Shown here one piece after another: positions 45,005 to 58,340 of a stretch of 64,000 nucleotides of DNA. The DNA is from Lepiota brunneoincarnata. Taxonomy: Eukaryota; Basidiomycota; Agaricomycetes; Agaricales; Agaricaceae. The stretch lies in NCBI GenBank assembly GCA_023014365.1, contig JAEBUN010000080.1, positions 1 through 64,000 of the forward strand, given 5' to 3'. Every line of letters begins with the position of its first letter. Position 1 is the first letter of the stretch. The position numbers and the translations under genes were made by a program. The notes beneath the pieces are model-generated. The model searched no databases. It was not told the DNA's origin and was given only the letters and a program-made list of their open reading frames with translations.

Positions 45005-46157
45005 ATGGCGCGCCGTATTGCAAGGAGGACCGTTGCACATCACCCGCAACTGTTCAAGGTAGGTACCCATTTAGTATCCGATTGTAATATATATTCACAG
45101 AACGGTTCCAGCGCAAACACCGCGTGGAGGTCTATATCAATCTTCGCTGGGTACAACTACATATCTAGGAGGATTTCTGGAGGAATAAGTTATAGGTCCC
45201 TGGGGTCAGCGTAAATATCTAATCACCTGGGCAGTGGAAACGGTTTTGAATTGGCGGTATGGTCATTACTGACCGTGACGGGGAGAGAAGGGCACACCCG
45301 TTGGCCGAAGTCCGAAGGCTGTTTGGTAGTTAAGTACAATGTTTCATTTCCTGTGGGGGTAAGATTAACTGACCTTCGTCGATCTTTCAGATGGATTCGT
45401 TTTTTATAATGTATATGGAATCCCAGCGATGCCGGCCATTCCAACCTGACGAAGAGAATGGGACCAAGCATTGTGAGTTTCCCTGATGTCGTGCTCCGAG
45501 TGAGCATGCGCTAAATGCATCAACCACCCATCAGGCAGGGCACTCCCGGACGAGGATACCCCTCCGCCACAGTTGGAGACGCCTCAGACCTGCTCTAGGT
45601 AAGCACACTCCTAGCTCAACAATCCATCTATCATTTTTGCTGCGATGCCGGCACATTACGAACTCATCTACCACCGATGCTTGAAGAATCTGAAGGAACA
45701 CGACATTCACACCCCAAATCACGACTAATCTGAGTGATTACCACAGAATTGCACAGAATCTTGAGAATCGCCAGGACAATGAGCGTGGCATTAGCTACCT
45801 CGAGCTCCACCCAGACGTATGTATCTCACCCGTCCTTTTATTGCATCCAACCTGACCCTATCTTCCTTTGTAGAGTATCTTTGCCAGGATGCTATCGCCC
45901 AGGTACAGATCTTATCGATGTCACTTCTCCCGGCCACGCTAACGTATCTCTTAAGCCTCGCTCAAATTCATGTTCACTGGCATGAACACCGCTGTCGTCC
46001 ATTCACCGTAGCCACTTGTGGTATCAAAAATCTTGAGCGTGCTATCAAAACTAACAACAGGATTCATGACTTCAGCACCGAGCAGTTCAGTGGGTGGCAA
46101 TGGCACTGGTGCATGCGATGGTCCTCCTCCTTTGCTGACGCCACAGCAAGGATTTGA
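45005..46157 (+). pseudogene. Unrecognised exon series beginning with a ParB-gene-like N-terminus (right arm)
   Basis: Exon 45005-45058 (18 codons, starts MARRIARRT) is followed by intron 45059-45100 (GTAGGT...CACAG) and an exon beginning NGSSANTAW. That start is nearly the same as the first recognised block of the ParB-like gene (NGSSADTAW), in the same phase, so the two genes are probably paralogous at the N-terminus. Further exon-like blocks follow: from a CTTTCAG acceptor near 45391, and 45747-45816 (AQNLENRQDNERGISYLELH) between CACAG and GTATGT. I do not recognise the product. The frames between blocks do not join cleanly, so this is likely a relic. Confidence 0.4.
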
Positions 46158-46571
46158 TATGCCACTTACCCGTCCATTCCACGCGTAGCCGAGAGGCTAC
46201 TCCCACAAGAGATAAATCAGTCATATCAAGTTATTTGTTGGGCAGGGATGAGTAAGGCCCAGTCAGGACTTTTTTGTACCAAATCCCATCGAATGCGAAC
46301 AGGCATGGTGATCGTTTTTACCTTCATTCAGATTAGGACTCATTCATGGGGATTTGCCCACTAATCGGGTCCTATCTGTCAAGATTAAATGTACGGCCTG
46401 ATCCGACTCGATATGATTAGAATAAAAGTTCGATTCTTTGATTCCTATCAACCGCGTGATGTGATTGAATAGCGTTTGGTGGTATTTTAGGTGCATTTCA
46501 CCGGGATTAACGGACATGAACACTGCCCGTAGGATGTGGCAGAATTTTTGGACATCCTAAACAAACAGTAC

Positions 46572-47120
46572 TGAAGAGGGTCAGACTCTCCTACAAGGCG
46601 ATTGCGTCGGTACGGAAATGGCTACGCGAAGCAAGCTGAAACAAGCCGAGGCCGAAGCGAGAACAAACGAAACACAACGAAACAAGGCGCGAGCGTGATC
46701 GGCGAAACGATCACTGGGCTTCAAAAACCTCGGGAATGCGTTATAGGGGTTGGAGAAGTAGAGGACGAGATAAGGAGATGAATTCCGGGTCTATTGTTGA
46801 CTGGAGAACTCGTCTCCGAGGTTCCTACTTTATATACACGAAAACTACGAATAATTTTCTCTACGATCGGGACATCGCGAAACGGAATGGAGAACTAAAT
46901 AACAAAACTGTCTATCCTTGAACACATGAGGCTATCGACGGAACGGGAACGCCGTCGAATGATACCTGTTTCTTTTGTACGAGCGCTCCGAAATTCGTGA
47001 TCCGAGGTTCGAATCCGGATTCGGGTTCCGAGTTCGACTCCGTTCCGAGTTCGGCTTCCGAAACTCCAAGAGGTGGCATGGGGCAGCCGTTGCGCATGCA
47101 GCCGCATGCCAACCTCTACA
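46572..47120 (-). mobile_element. Solo LTR, family LTR3 (right arm)
   Basis: Mirror of 37114-37661 with one extra base at 47012-47013; flanked by GTAC. Confidence 0.85.
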
Positions 47121-47623
47121 GTACTTTCTCCGACTTTTCTTATGTTTTCTTTCATCCTCATGAACATATCATGTTTCATGCAGCGAGGACGCAAAATATG
47201 CAAGCTCGCCAGCTACCCATGATTGAATGCGGAGGCATTGGGGGGTGAGTAACCAAGCGGGTCTGCCGTGCTTCTGCTCGGCGCCGAGGAGTGGAACACT
47301 ATTACTACTAGCCTATTGCTCTAGGCGGTTTCATATCCAGATGTCCGCGTCTTCCTTATACAGGATCCGTACCCTTGCCTCGCCGTACCTGTGCCGATGT
47401 CCACGCTTTCCCTATATGGTATGCGTACCACATATGTTTATCCACGCCGTCTGTATAAGGAATTATCATGTAAATTCCACCGTTGCGCATTGTCATCAGT
47501 ATAATACCTTTTTTTTCTTGCCTGGGAAGAGGCCCTGGCTTGGAAGGCGATATAGAGGTACCACGCCCACACTTTCCATAATGGGTGCGATTCCAACCAC
47601 AAGCCGCAACGATAAACTATAGG

Positions 47624-47767
47624 AGATATATTGGCACGTGTAGGGCTGAGACGCTGTAAAGACAAGCGGTCCTCATTACAAAGGATAGCGGCACTGGAAA
47701 TCACAGGAGGACGCCCCCAATGGTGCCCTAGAGGCACATGCAGGACCCACCCCGCTCTATATGACAC
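47624..47767 (+). repeat. Repeat that recurs at the spacer/right-arm junction (right arm)
   Basis: Mirror of 36467-36610; the equivalent in the spacer is cut at the junction 43979/43980. Confidence 0.65.
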
Positions 47768-48163
47768 TTGGCTAGATCAGCTTCAGAAGCCTCACAAGAA
47801 TCTGAACACTTAACTACCTGCCACCAACCCGACGACGAGAACTGCGAGATGTTGTGCAATCCGAGGGACAGGAAACGCCACTTGAACCTGCAAATCCTGC
47901 CACAGAGATACAGCCTGGACCCAAGCAAGATAGAGACCCTCGTGCCCCCCTCGTTCCGACAGATTGAGACAGGACGGAATAATCGGGGCGGCAGCAACAC
48001 TGGTAGTGGATGGAACTACGCGACAGCTCGAGCTCTACAGTACCACCTAGGGGAATCAGAGAAACACAAAACGTACGAAGCGGAGGTGGTACGAGTGATA
48101 CTGGCATTGAGGCTAGTGGAGTGGAGGAGACGGAAGAGAAGGGCAAAAAAACGCCAAAGATAA
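47768..48163 (+). pseudogene. LINE-type RNase H fragment (right arm)
   Basis: Mirror of 36071-36466. Confidence 0.5.
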
Positions 48164-48283
48164 CACACTAACATCAACAATAAGGGCAAGTATCAAGGCG
48201 ATAAGCCTGAGAAAGATCAGAGCCGGGCGGTATCTTGTGGACTCGTACAGTAGAGATCCTTACTCGTCGCACTCGGGAGTGGA

Positions 48284-48499
48284 GGGAAATGAGAATCACG
48301 ACCAGAATAGACAAGCTTGGTTCCAAGAATTTTTGGAAAACACTCATTTAGAATAAACATGGACCTTAGCCGGAAGCTTTTCCAGTTGAGGTCCAGGAAG
48401 TGCAGGATGACCTTGACTTACGAAACATGACTAACGACGGAGAACGTATTAAAGAGGTTGCGATAGCAACAAATTCTTCCGACATTCGCAATGTCTTCC
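48284..48499 (-). repeat. Repeat shared with the upstream region of the boundary-crossing frame (right arm)
   Basis: Mirror of 35735-35950. Confidence 0.6.
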
Positions 48500-48511
48500 C
48501 CCGCCCCCCGC

Positions 48512-49083
48512 TGGAAAGGTAGAAACGTTCGTGGGGTTTTAATATAAATGGGTGCTTGTTTTCACTAAGCTTAGCCGAAATTCGATAAGCTTAAGCTAAT
48601 ACAAGGAGTATGAGATAGATAGTGAACAGTTTCGTCTTTTGGGGTGTTCTGGGGGTGCGTTCTGACAGCGACATTCAAGAGAGTAAAGTTGTAGAGGTTA
48701 ACGAACAGCCGTTGAAGTTATCTTAGCCGTACGGTGCAACAGTGAAGTGACAATCCCTGTCAAGTCAAAGCGCGGGGTCTCTGGTCTCTGGTCTCTGAAC
48801 TCTACTCTGATCTCTGTCTCTGTCTCTGGGTTGGTCGACGACCGAAGATATCGCACTTAACAACGCACACTAAATAGCCCTCTGAAACCGTTCTTGATCA
48901 CGGCTCGCAGACCTGCGTGTGGAAGCGGGGGTGAGACCTCTTGCTTCTCCACGAACAAGTGCAACCGTATTTATATTGTTGTAGATACACACGAGAAATA
49001 GTAAATATGAGATAGAAAACAATAAGCGTAATTATTACAGGCGCTGTAGAATATTTTAGAAGGTTCGGCAGCATTTCTATGAC
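48512..49083 (-). repeat. Gypsy LTR fragment (right arm)
   Basis: Mirror of 35151-35722. Confidence 0.78.
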
Positions 49084-51205
49084 TCTCAACCTACGCGCCG
49101 CTCCAAGCGCAACGTCTCTAACACTGCCGAAAGCTCTGCTGTCCCCAAACGCGTAAGCTTAGCGTTCTTTTAGCTCTAATCGTCTTCTTAAGCTTAGCCT
49201 CGCAAAGGTCGCAAGGCCCCTGCCTCTGCTGCTGTTGTGGTAGACACCGATACTGAGCCTGCTGAGAGTATGAACAGTGCTTCCAACTCCCGAGACGGTA
49301 ATCTAGCTGCTTCTCAACCTCTTACATTGGCTGAGATCATCGCTCGCCTTCAGGACATGATAGTCGACGGGGAGGTTTCCCAAGCGATCGTCGAAGAGGT
49401 TCGTGTAGTTCCGCCTTATCGCAAGCGTCGTTTGTCTACCTCCGACGTGGTGCGCCAGCTCTACTCCCCCTAACCACAGATTCTGACTTCGTCCTTCGTC
49501 AGGAGACCGTCAAAAGGTCCTCATCTTCTAAAGGCACCGTCCGTCCTCTTCCCTATTGTCAAGTTCCCAATATGCACACTAAAAACTGCTATTACGCCCG
49601 GGCTGAACAGGTTCTAGCCAAGGCAACCGCCAATACTGCCAAGCGCGCCCGTACCGAGTTCGCTCCCGATGAACACACCTTCGCTGGCTTATCTGGTAGG
49701 GTTTTCTCACTTCTATTCGCTAAGCTTAGCGGCTCTGACACTCATTCTGGCCAGCTCATTTGCTCCAGGAACTCCAGAACCTCCTGTCCCACTCTCGCGA
49801 CGAGTACTAGTCCGGATCTCGCAGTGACGACGCTCGGTCGGTCAAATGCGACCTTAATTCGCTCAGCCAGGATTTCATCGAGGCTATTCCTTCGCTCGAA
49901 GCCAACTTAAAGAGGTTCCAGTTCCTTATTCAAGAACGGGTTCGTCTCAAAGGCCTTTTGCGCAATCCCTCCAACTTAGACAAGTCCTCCACCGATTAAG
50001 CTTAACGCTTTTACAATCCCTAGGATAGTTTTCCTTCGATAAGTAGATAGTTCTGTCCACAATATCAAGGTTTTTCCTATCCGTCAAACTCTTCTGGCTG
50101 CCATCTGTCACTAGGCTCATCCTCAGTAGTCTCCTCCAGGGCCTTCAGTCCCTCTGGTGACAGATCTATCAACTCTTGCAACTCCGGCGGCAACGGTATA
50201 TGTTTTCTGGCTAAGTAGGGAATTACTCTGAATGCCGCCACTCTATTCTGCCATACCGACCCGTCAAGTTCTGCCAGGATACAAGACCCTCCCTTTGATC
50301 TAGATATGACCACCATGGGCCCTAGATACCTGGGTTTCATCTTCCTGTCGGCCGAGCTTTCTATAGCCGTATTTTTCACTAATACTAAATCTCCCGGTTC
50401 GAAGCGATAATCTCTTATCCTATGCGCTGCTTGTTGTTCCATCTTGCTAAGCTTAGTGTCAGAAACACGCTGACGCATCTCCTCTACATGCTGAACATGT
50501 TTTGCCAAGGCCTGAGCTCGGTATCCTATCAACTCGGCCGTTGTCAAGTACTTGTTGGGTAGTTGTACTAGCCAAGTGGCTTCTTTGACATCCAGGGGTA
50601 GCGTTGTGTGCGCTCCGGTCACCAAGAAGTACGGGGAACACCCCATTCCTTTCCTAATGGTTATCTGGTCCGCCCACATAACGTGTGGCAAGTGCCAATA
50701 CCACTTCTTGACCTCTCCGCCGGTAGCTTTGTACAACATCTGTTGCACATCCTAATGTGGTCTCTCAATGATCCCGTTCGCTTTGGAATTATAGGGAGAT
50801 ATCGTTACTCCCTTTATCCCATACTTCCCTTCCAGCCATCGGACAGCCTTCCCAAACGGAGAGCCGTTGTCCGTGACAATCCTCGCTCTACAGCCCCATC
50901 TGCAAATGATATCTTCGAATAACCACTGCGCGATCAAACTAGTGTTTTCTTTTCTCAAAGCTTTTGCCTCCATCCAGGATGACAATCCACATCTTCCGTG
51001 CACAATGTAACTACACCCATTGGAACTCGGAGTCATAAGTAGTGTGTTCACATGTAGTACTTGGAATATCGACGGCGTGGGCGTTACTATTGGCGGCGTT
51101 TCGATGATCACTTTTTTCTGTTGCTGGCATAGGTGGCACGACTGCACATACCATGCTACGTCTCCTACAACCTCCGGCCACCAGAACCTCTGCGTTATAA
51201 GCTTA
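48566..51205. promoter_or_regulatory. TAAGCTTA palindrome array, 8 sites (right arm)
   Basis: Mirror of 33029-35668; for example 51198-51205. Confidence 0.75.
49134..49999 (+). pseudogene. Opposite-strand gene 2 fragment (right arm)
   Basis: Mirror of 34235-35100. An open block at 49237-49473 ends in QLYSP followed by a stop. Confidence 0.6.
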
Positions 51206-51282
51206 GTGGTCGCGTATATTCCTCTGCGCCCTAGGAAGTCGTGGCTGGCTCGCAACATACACATGCGCTGCTTCTTATCCAC
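50077..51282 (-). pseudogene. Gypsy integrase with lost catalytic Asp and one stop (right arm)
   Basis: Mirror of 32952-34157 with the same Asn substitution and the same stop (50752-50754). Confidence 0.85.
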
Positions 51283-51309
51283 TACCTAGCTGATGCTGAC
51301 CGCTAGGAT

Positions 51310-54300
51310 TTGGCGCTCCACATTCTGGAGCATGGCCTAGGGAGCTGATAGTCAACGGATATCAACTGCCAATGCGACAGATTCATACGTACCTCCTCAA
51401 GCGCGTCCAGATGCTTGCGCACTTTGTTGTCGATCAGCTTTGTCATCGGCGTGGCTCGTGCTGCAGATGAGCTCTGTATTTTGTTGATGATGGACTGCAC
51501 CTCCTGCAGCCCCTTGCTCACTACACTGTCGTGCCGCCGCTGTTCGTTCAAGTCTTTCACGCTGATGCTCGGGACTTCGGGAGTTGTCTCCGGGATGTTC
51601 TCTATGAGGTCGGGGTACTCCCAGCCGGTAACTTCCTACTCCGGACAATCGCTGTATTTGATGCGTCGTGCTCTGCATCGTGGATTCCACTGTTTCTGGA
51701 GGTGGTGTCTGATAAAATTAGTGGCACTGGATGTAGTAATTAGCTCTGTGTGGTATTGGTCCACGACTCCCTTTTCCACCAGCGTCCCATGGGCCCATTT
51801 CAACCAGTCTCTCCCTGCGTTCTTGGTTGCAATGGCCCTCCAGTCCACACACGTCCTCTGATTCAGTGGCCAATATTTTATACTTGGCTGCGATCGGTTG
51901 GCCTTCATCCAGTCTGTGAGCTGGGTTGTTGTGTTCTGATCGAGATCTCTGTATTGCTCGTAGAGCTTTGCAGGCAACATGGCTGCAGACGTCACCGGTC
52001 GAGAGATTTTCCCCACCATCAGGACACCCAGGTCATATTCCATTTGCCGGAATGCCAGAATATAGTTCAATGGCAAGAACACAAACTTAAATACCAGTCA
52101 GAAGATATATGTTGGAAAATCATACGTCCATACCTCTTTGATCGCAGCTTCCAAGCTGGCCTTGTGGAAGACGTCATCCTGGTTTAGACGCAGAGTCCGG
52201 ATCACAAAGGTAGCGATGTCCCTTGGGTCACTGGCTCCGCGGCTGCCCAGTGTCAGATAGGATGCCAGTGGACACACCCATGACATGTACTAAAAGCATG
52301 TTAAATCAATACAATGTGGTTGATAGGATGTCTCTCACCTCCAACATTGCCCTGGGGATCAGCTGGAACACCTGCGCAATGCACATAAGTGCACTTGGCG
52401 TGATCAGTGGAAGGAGGGGGGCGTAGTGGAGAGCGCCATGGGGAAATGTGGGCCACTCAAGCTTCAGGGGGAGTGCCATCTTGATTGACAAAGAAGTGGC
52501 ACCGTCCGTCCCAACACCAGAGATACCCTCCTCCAGTATTTGAGCCATGTCTGCAGAATATTTTGTTAAAGTATTGTCCCACATTGCATCACCTGCAGCA
52601 CCAAAGTATGATGACTTCTCCAGCATCTCCTTTCCAATATCCTCAATGCCTTGCCAGCCCACCTCCGAGACCACCGACAGATCTCGGACCGCATCGCCAC
52701 GCAAAAACAAGTTCCAGGTGGTCTGACTTGTCGATCGCTCAGAATTCCCTGGGTTGCGGTCCCTTACCACAGACTTGTAAGTACCCCAAGCACTTGAATT
52801 ATCCCCGTCAATCGTCTGTAGTTTTGTTGGGGATAGCAGCCCGTTCCATGTCTCAATGGAATAATTCCCATAAGCAATGATAAACTTATCCCCAGTTAGC
52901 ACAGACACAATTTCAATTGGATTACAATACTCACACCTCCGGAGATGTTTAATAGGTTTTCTTTCACCCATGCCTTCGACAAGACCTCGGAGAAGTGGAA
53001 ATACAACCCGAAGTTGAACAGTCGTAAGAGCAGCTCCCGGGCTTCCTCGCTCCGCATGATGTGCGGGGTCTGGTCCTTGTCGTTTGTGGGTTTGAACGCC
53101 GCAATGTTTGCAGCTATCTCGATGGGGTCCCCCTTCTCCAGGAGCTCATTGTGGTGCTGCAGCACGATAAGGAGGCTTTCTTTATCGCCTTCGACGGTTT
53201 TCGCTTCAGCCTTATTTTCAGACAGAAATGCCCCAAGGCTTCTCTTCATGACGATGTCTGTAAGGTTGTAAGCCATGTTGCACAGGCCTTGAATAAATGC
53301 AATAACGCACCGTAGTCATAGACTATCACGCCCCACATCCTGAATCGCTGAATGTTGTACTTTATGATATTGATTTGTCCCTTGCAGCGTGCTATGCCAA
53401 TTTGTGGATCCACTTGATCCCCATCAGTCTCAGCTTTCTTCCCTTTTCCCTTCCCCTTCTTCTCAAGCCCCGCCAATTCTTTCTCAAGTCTCCCAAGCTC
53501 TTTGCCCGCATCGGATTCCATCTTCTTGATCGCCTCCTGGCGATGTTTCCCACCGCATGCCAGTATCTCTCCTCTCCCCTTCCCTTCCTCGCTCAGCAGA
53601 AGCTCTGGCGCCTTGTCTCCCAGGGTAAAGTCACGGCTAATGCAGTTAGGATCGATGTCAGTCCTTCGCAGGAGAATGGGGATCATGCTTTGCGTGGCGA
53701 AATCCTCATGAGGAGGTTCACACCGCTCCTTACAACTGGTCGATTGTTGAACTGGCCAAATCGAAGGCTAGCGGGGGGATCCGTAAAGTTGAATTTGTTG
53801 ATGGAGATGACTGCGTCACGAGCTTTATCGTCCTGGGTCTTGTCCGGCAAGGGGACAACGCCAGCGATATCTTCCTCCTGTCCAGGTAACAGAGAAGGGT
53901 CGTCGTCGATAGTGATGTTAGAATATCGAGCGCTCCGCTGGCTCGGATACTCAGTTATTATTCTATTTCATTCCTGTTTCCGATTACTTTTATTGTTTTA
54001 TTTCATTTCTAGAGTCTTATTATTACCAGGTGTATGTAATAGGTACAAACAGAGACGAACCCCCGCGCGTTTGCAACGGGTCCCTGCTTTTCTCGCTGAT
54101 TTCCTTAAATCCAACAAGTGATCGATTGTACGGTAGTCAATATACACGGTTAGTACTCAGCTGATTATAGGCCGCGCCTTAGACTTACCTGATTCGCGGC
54201 TTGTGGGATCTCTTCGGGGTGGTTTCTTTTTGTCCCAGACGGAGTGGGGCCTTCGCCGCTTTGTAGAACGTTCAAGTCCGTGGCAATTCGAGCGCTTGGG

Positions 54301-54329
54301 TCCCAAGCGGTGTCTGCGCTGGAACCGTT
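51310..54329 (-). pseudogene. ParB/sulfiredoxin-fold protein gene, damaged (right arm)
   Basis: Mirror of 29905-32924 with the same three lesions (1-nt loss at 53700-53703, TAG at 51636-51638, Gypsy junction at about 51309). Because both arms share them, the damage predates the inverted duplication or is an artefact copied with it. The GGKHR signature lies at 53540-53554. Confidence 0.6.
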
Positions 54330-55325
54330 ACATGAATATGTATTGTGTGGGTTTTCAAACGGTTAGCATTAGTAGAGGTCGGGTTGTTCCCCCTGTGTTG
54401 AGCGACTCATGAAATCCAGGAGGATGCTGATGGAGGGGTGATCGGCGAGTAAGTTGGTTATTGCAAAATTGAGTATTGTGGCAGATATGGTAAGGGTCGA
54501 CACTCGGCCCGGGTATAGCAAGAGCGGGAGATCTACCTGCGCCAGGTATGTCTCCTTCAGCATCCCCCCAGGCCCAAGGCCTCTCCATGCTCCCCATCCT
54601 GCAAGACCTGCCCCTCTCTGCTGTTCCAATTGGGCGGGAAAACCGGTCAGTGCGCGGGAAACCTTGCAGGGTCGTTGCATTGCTTTAAAACCTTCGGCGC
54701 ATCGTCATACTGGGCGCTAAGCCTCTTCGCCTTCTGTCCCACCTGCCACCTCGGCTCTCTTTCTGGGGCCCCCTGTCTGCTCGGTTCTCACGACAGCGCT
54801 GGGGCTTGGATCCTTCCACATGCGCAGTGGGTGGATCCAAGCTCCAGTCTAGGGTATGTTTCTGTCTGGTTCTTGTTTGCTCTCACCTTTCCCAGGACTT
54901 TTCTAGGCAGGTTGGATACAGGAGGATGTCTATGGGTGTTTAGGACATGATTGGATTGATTTTTCGAGTGTTTTATTTTTCAAAAATTCCTGAGCGCTGC
55001 ACCAGCGCATCTCACTCCGGAGTCTGAGAATTTTACACCCACTTTTTGATGCATATTTTTTTGCTTGTTGACCTCTTGTGCTTCGGCTACTTGGTTTGTA
55101 CCTGATGCATGAAAAAAAAAAGGACTTGGTGTTTTCTTGTACATATGAATTGATTAGGGATTCAGCATTCAAGTTGATAAAGACTTTAGGGCAGGTCAAC
55201 TGGATTGAATGGCCAAGCATTGCGCCCAAATCTGCCAAGGCAATAAATAGTTTTACCTAGTCCAATCTTGAGTAAACAAGCCCTGCTTGCTCCTCCTTAG
55301 CCCAGCAACCAAGCAACTTGAAAAA
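54330..55325. promoter_or_regulatory. Shared upstream region of the divergent gene pair (right arm)
   Basis: Mirror of 28909-29904. Confidence 0.35.
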
Positions 55326-56909
55326 ATGCCCAAGGGAAAGTCCTCTAGCCAAGAAAAAGCTCAAAAGGGAAGCAAGGTAGGTGTTTGTGCAACATTTTTG
55401 ACCTTTGGGGCTTTGACTGAACCCCCTAAGCAGCTTGCTGAACAAGGCCAGAAAATCCCAAGGCCTCCAGCTGGGTTGCATCTAATGAAAAATGCCTTGT
55501 GTAGCAACAGCAACAGACATAGAAGCCCTAAAGTCCGCCTTGGAGAGACCCTGAGACAGGCAGAGTACAGAGTCCAGGAATTCTTGCTTTATGCAGACAA
55601 GTACCGGCTGCCTTTTACCCATGAAGATTTGAAGGCCCAAAATGGTCGCTCGGGTGAAATATGGGCCAAGATGGACGCCATTTGCAACAAGGAACTGGGA
55701 CCTAACCAGCCTAGCCGCCCCTTCTCCGCTCAATACTTTGACAAGGACGGCAAACCACTCTTCTTTTACTTTGGGGTGAGGAGGAGAGATGACCGGGTGG
55801 GTTGACTAGCATAGCAGATCCTGTGAACACATTTGCTTACTGGGGAATCAGGAAATCAAACAGTTCCTTGACCTGGGTGGAGACCCTTCAGTTCAATACC
55901 AGGGTAAGACAGCACCGGACACGCATGGCAGCAATCTGCTTGAGGATGGGATAGGGGTAAGTGGCCTCTTTAGTCTTATATGAGTTATTCAATGTTAGCA
56001 GGACCAGTTAGCTAAGGCCTACCAGCGTGCTACACAGGAGCTCTGTGCCATGGTGAAGCCAAAGCCATGCACCAGCTCAGACAAGAGGCACAAATCCGGG
56101 GACACAGACGGCCATGTGTTGAGCTACCCCATTCAAGGGTCAAGTGAACTAGGCAAGGAGAGCACAGGGATACTCCACCTTGTTCAAGGATGGATACAGC
56201 AGGGCCAAAGAGAGCGGGTGAGTGCCACAGCTCCATCCAACAACGTATATATATGATCTTGAACATATATTAGGGCCTGTACCTCTCAGAACCCATGTCA
56301 AGGAGTGGAACAGCAGTAGGAGCGGTAGCTGGCTACTACTTTGAGACGAGCCCGGTGGCCAAGATTTTGGCCATCATGTTCAAGGCAACTTTCCCGACCA
56401 TGTACGCGGAGTACGAGAAAGCTTTTGAGGCAGGAACCTGGTTCCAGGATCGAAGGGACCCAGGACCTTGGCTTGGAAGAGCCATCATATACAAGCTCCA
56501 AGGGGATCTGCATGTGGATGACAAGGACTTTGGGCCAGCAGCATGTTTTCCATGTGGCGATTTCATAGGGGGGGAGATGTGCATTCCCCAATTTGGGGCC
56601 AAATTCTCGTCTGTAACCCACCTACCTTGCTCTCCCCATCCCCTCTCTAATACCTTGATCCTCATCAGGTATCTTCCAGGGCATGTCTGTCTCTTTGAGT
56701 CAGCAGACATCTGGCACAAAGTCTGTCTCTACCAACCACTTCTGCACAACCCTTCAATACCTTCCCTAACCCCAGGAAGAATTTCCACTGTCTTTTTCTT
56801 CCCTGAAGCCAGCTATGAGATTCTCAAGGACAAAGAGAAGGAGTGGGGGTTAAGGACAAATTATGGAAAAGGGGGAAGCCTAAAGGACAAGCTCATCTGT
56901 AAGAGGTAA
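55326..56909 (+). CDS. TET/JBP-like 2-oxoglutarate Fe(II) dioxygenase, intact (right arm)
   Basis: Mirror copy, identical in every exon. Exons: 55326-55376, 55431-55796, 55852-55956, 56002-56217, 56274-56608 and 56669-56909. The iron-binding triad is His326, Asp328 and His374, and Arg395 is the likely co-substrate contact. The start is the first ATG in frame after an A-run at 55321-55326. Stop TAA-type end at 56907-56909. With the left copy, this makes the window carry two intact, head-to-head-mirrored dioxygenase genes. Confidence 0.72.
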
Positions 56910-57039
56910 ATTAGCTCTTAGGCTGTTGTATGGACCTGTTCTCTTGAGAGAACTAAGCTGAGGCATGTACATGTAAAGCTACAGTTATTCAAAGAGGCAG
57001 GAAGGTTCTCAATAGTGGGGGTGTAGTGAAAGTGTCACA

Positions 57040-58340
57040 TTAGCAACAAAATGATACAAAAGGGTGCAACCAGTGAAACGGTTGCTGGGCTCGTCTTCTC
57101 AACCTCGTGAAACTGGGTACAAGTACAACTCCAGTTGAGTGAGGGACTTTAGAATGAGAGAGTGTGTGTAGAGGTGGGCAAGTGGCTATGCCTGCAACGA
57201 CCGCCCTATGCCGCCTCTCGTAGGACTCGGAACCCGAACCCGAAAACTTGGATCAAAACCTCGGATCAAAAGTCTCGGAGTGCGCACATTATGGCAGGCA
57301 GCGCCATTTCGGCAGCATCCCCATTCCATCTCTGTCCTTGCATTCAAGTATTTTCTCTCCGATTCCATTCCTTTCCCCAAGCGTCACTGTAGAGTAAAGC
57401 TTATAGGCCTCTATATGCCTCGCAGACCACTACTTAATAATTATCTTTCATCTTTCCTAATCCTCTCCTCACGTAGCTACGAAAATTTCACATTTCATCC
57501 CTTGTTTCACCTTCTCTGTCTCGCAAGTAGCTTAGATCTATTTTCCCTTAATTTTCTCATCGCTTTCGAGCATAGGAAAAGATTATAACATAGTACAAAT
57601 GTTTGTATATAAGTAGCAGGCCCCGGAGACTTGTTCTCCAGTCAATATACGACCCATAAATTCCCTGCCTGTAAGCCTTCCGCTAACCCCCTGTTCTCCG
57701 AGCCTTGAACCTCGTGATAGCGTCGCAGATCGTCCGCTAGCCGATCAAGGTCCTTCCCAATATCTTGCGGGGGGCTCGACACCCTCGGAGCTTTCCGTCT
57801 TCAGCGTGGGCTGGGCAGGGATGATTGAACCCTCGGGTGTGGTCTACCAGCTCGTGATATAGGTATAAACCCTACAGTACTGGCGTAGGTACTCCAGAAA
57901 AATCATAGGACCTCCCTCTCTCTCCAGTTACCTTCCCACAGTCGAGAGAACGGAAGGGCAAGAAAACGCGATAGGCTCCATTTTTAACGCATGCGCTACT
58001 TAATTTCTCAGACTACGTCGGCTCTTGTTGGACAGGTGCTCCTCCAGTTTCGACTGGCGTTCGCTGATAGCAGCGACGTTCTTTGGCACAGCACTTATCT
58101 ATCTATATTGTAAAGACTAGTCACCAAGGATCCCAATGTCCTTTTGTTGACTCCGCGATTCCCATCGGCTCTACAGGCGGCGCATCCGAGATGCACTGTA
58201 GAACGACTTCGGCGTTCGCAACAAATATAGTAAAAAGTGAGTGCAATCGGCGAAACGGTTGCCGAGCTCAAGTCCGTCGAACGAGTGATAGTGAGAGAGT
58301 GTAAAAATAATATCTGGGGGAACCAGAGTAACGACAGTGA
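57040..58340 (+). repeat. Mosaic of LTR3-type fragments (right arm)
   Basis: Mirror of 25894-27194. The forward LTR3 start is at 57167; reversed blocks lie at 57080-57110 and 58240-58270. Confidence 0.5.

Larger units (their letters stand above)
48512..51309 (-). mobile_element. Gypsy fragment: integrase, opposite-strand gene 2 and LTR (right arm)
   Basis: Mirror of 32925-35722, with eight TAAGCTTA sites between 48566 and 51205. Confidence 0.82.

Noticed and set aside
58240..58340. A third complete LTR3 copy at 57167-58340
   Set aside because: The start and middle match LTR3, but the end is missing and the last block is in reverse orientation, so it is a mosaic.
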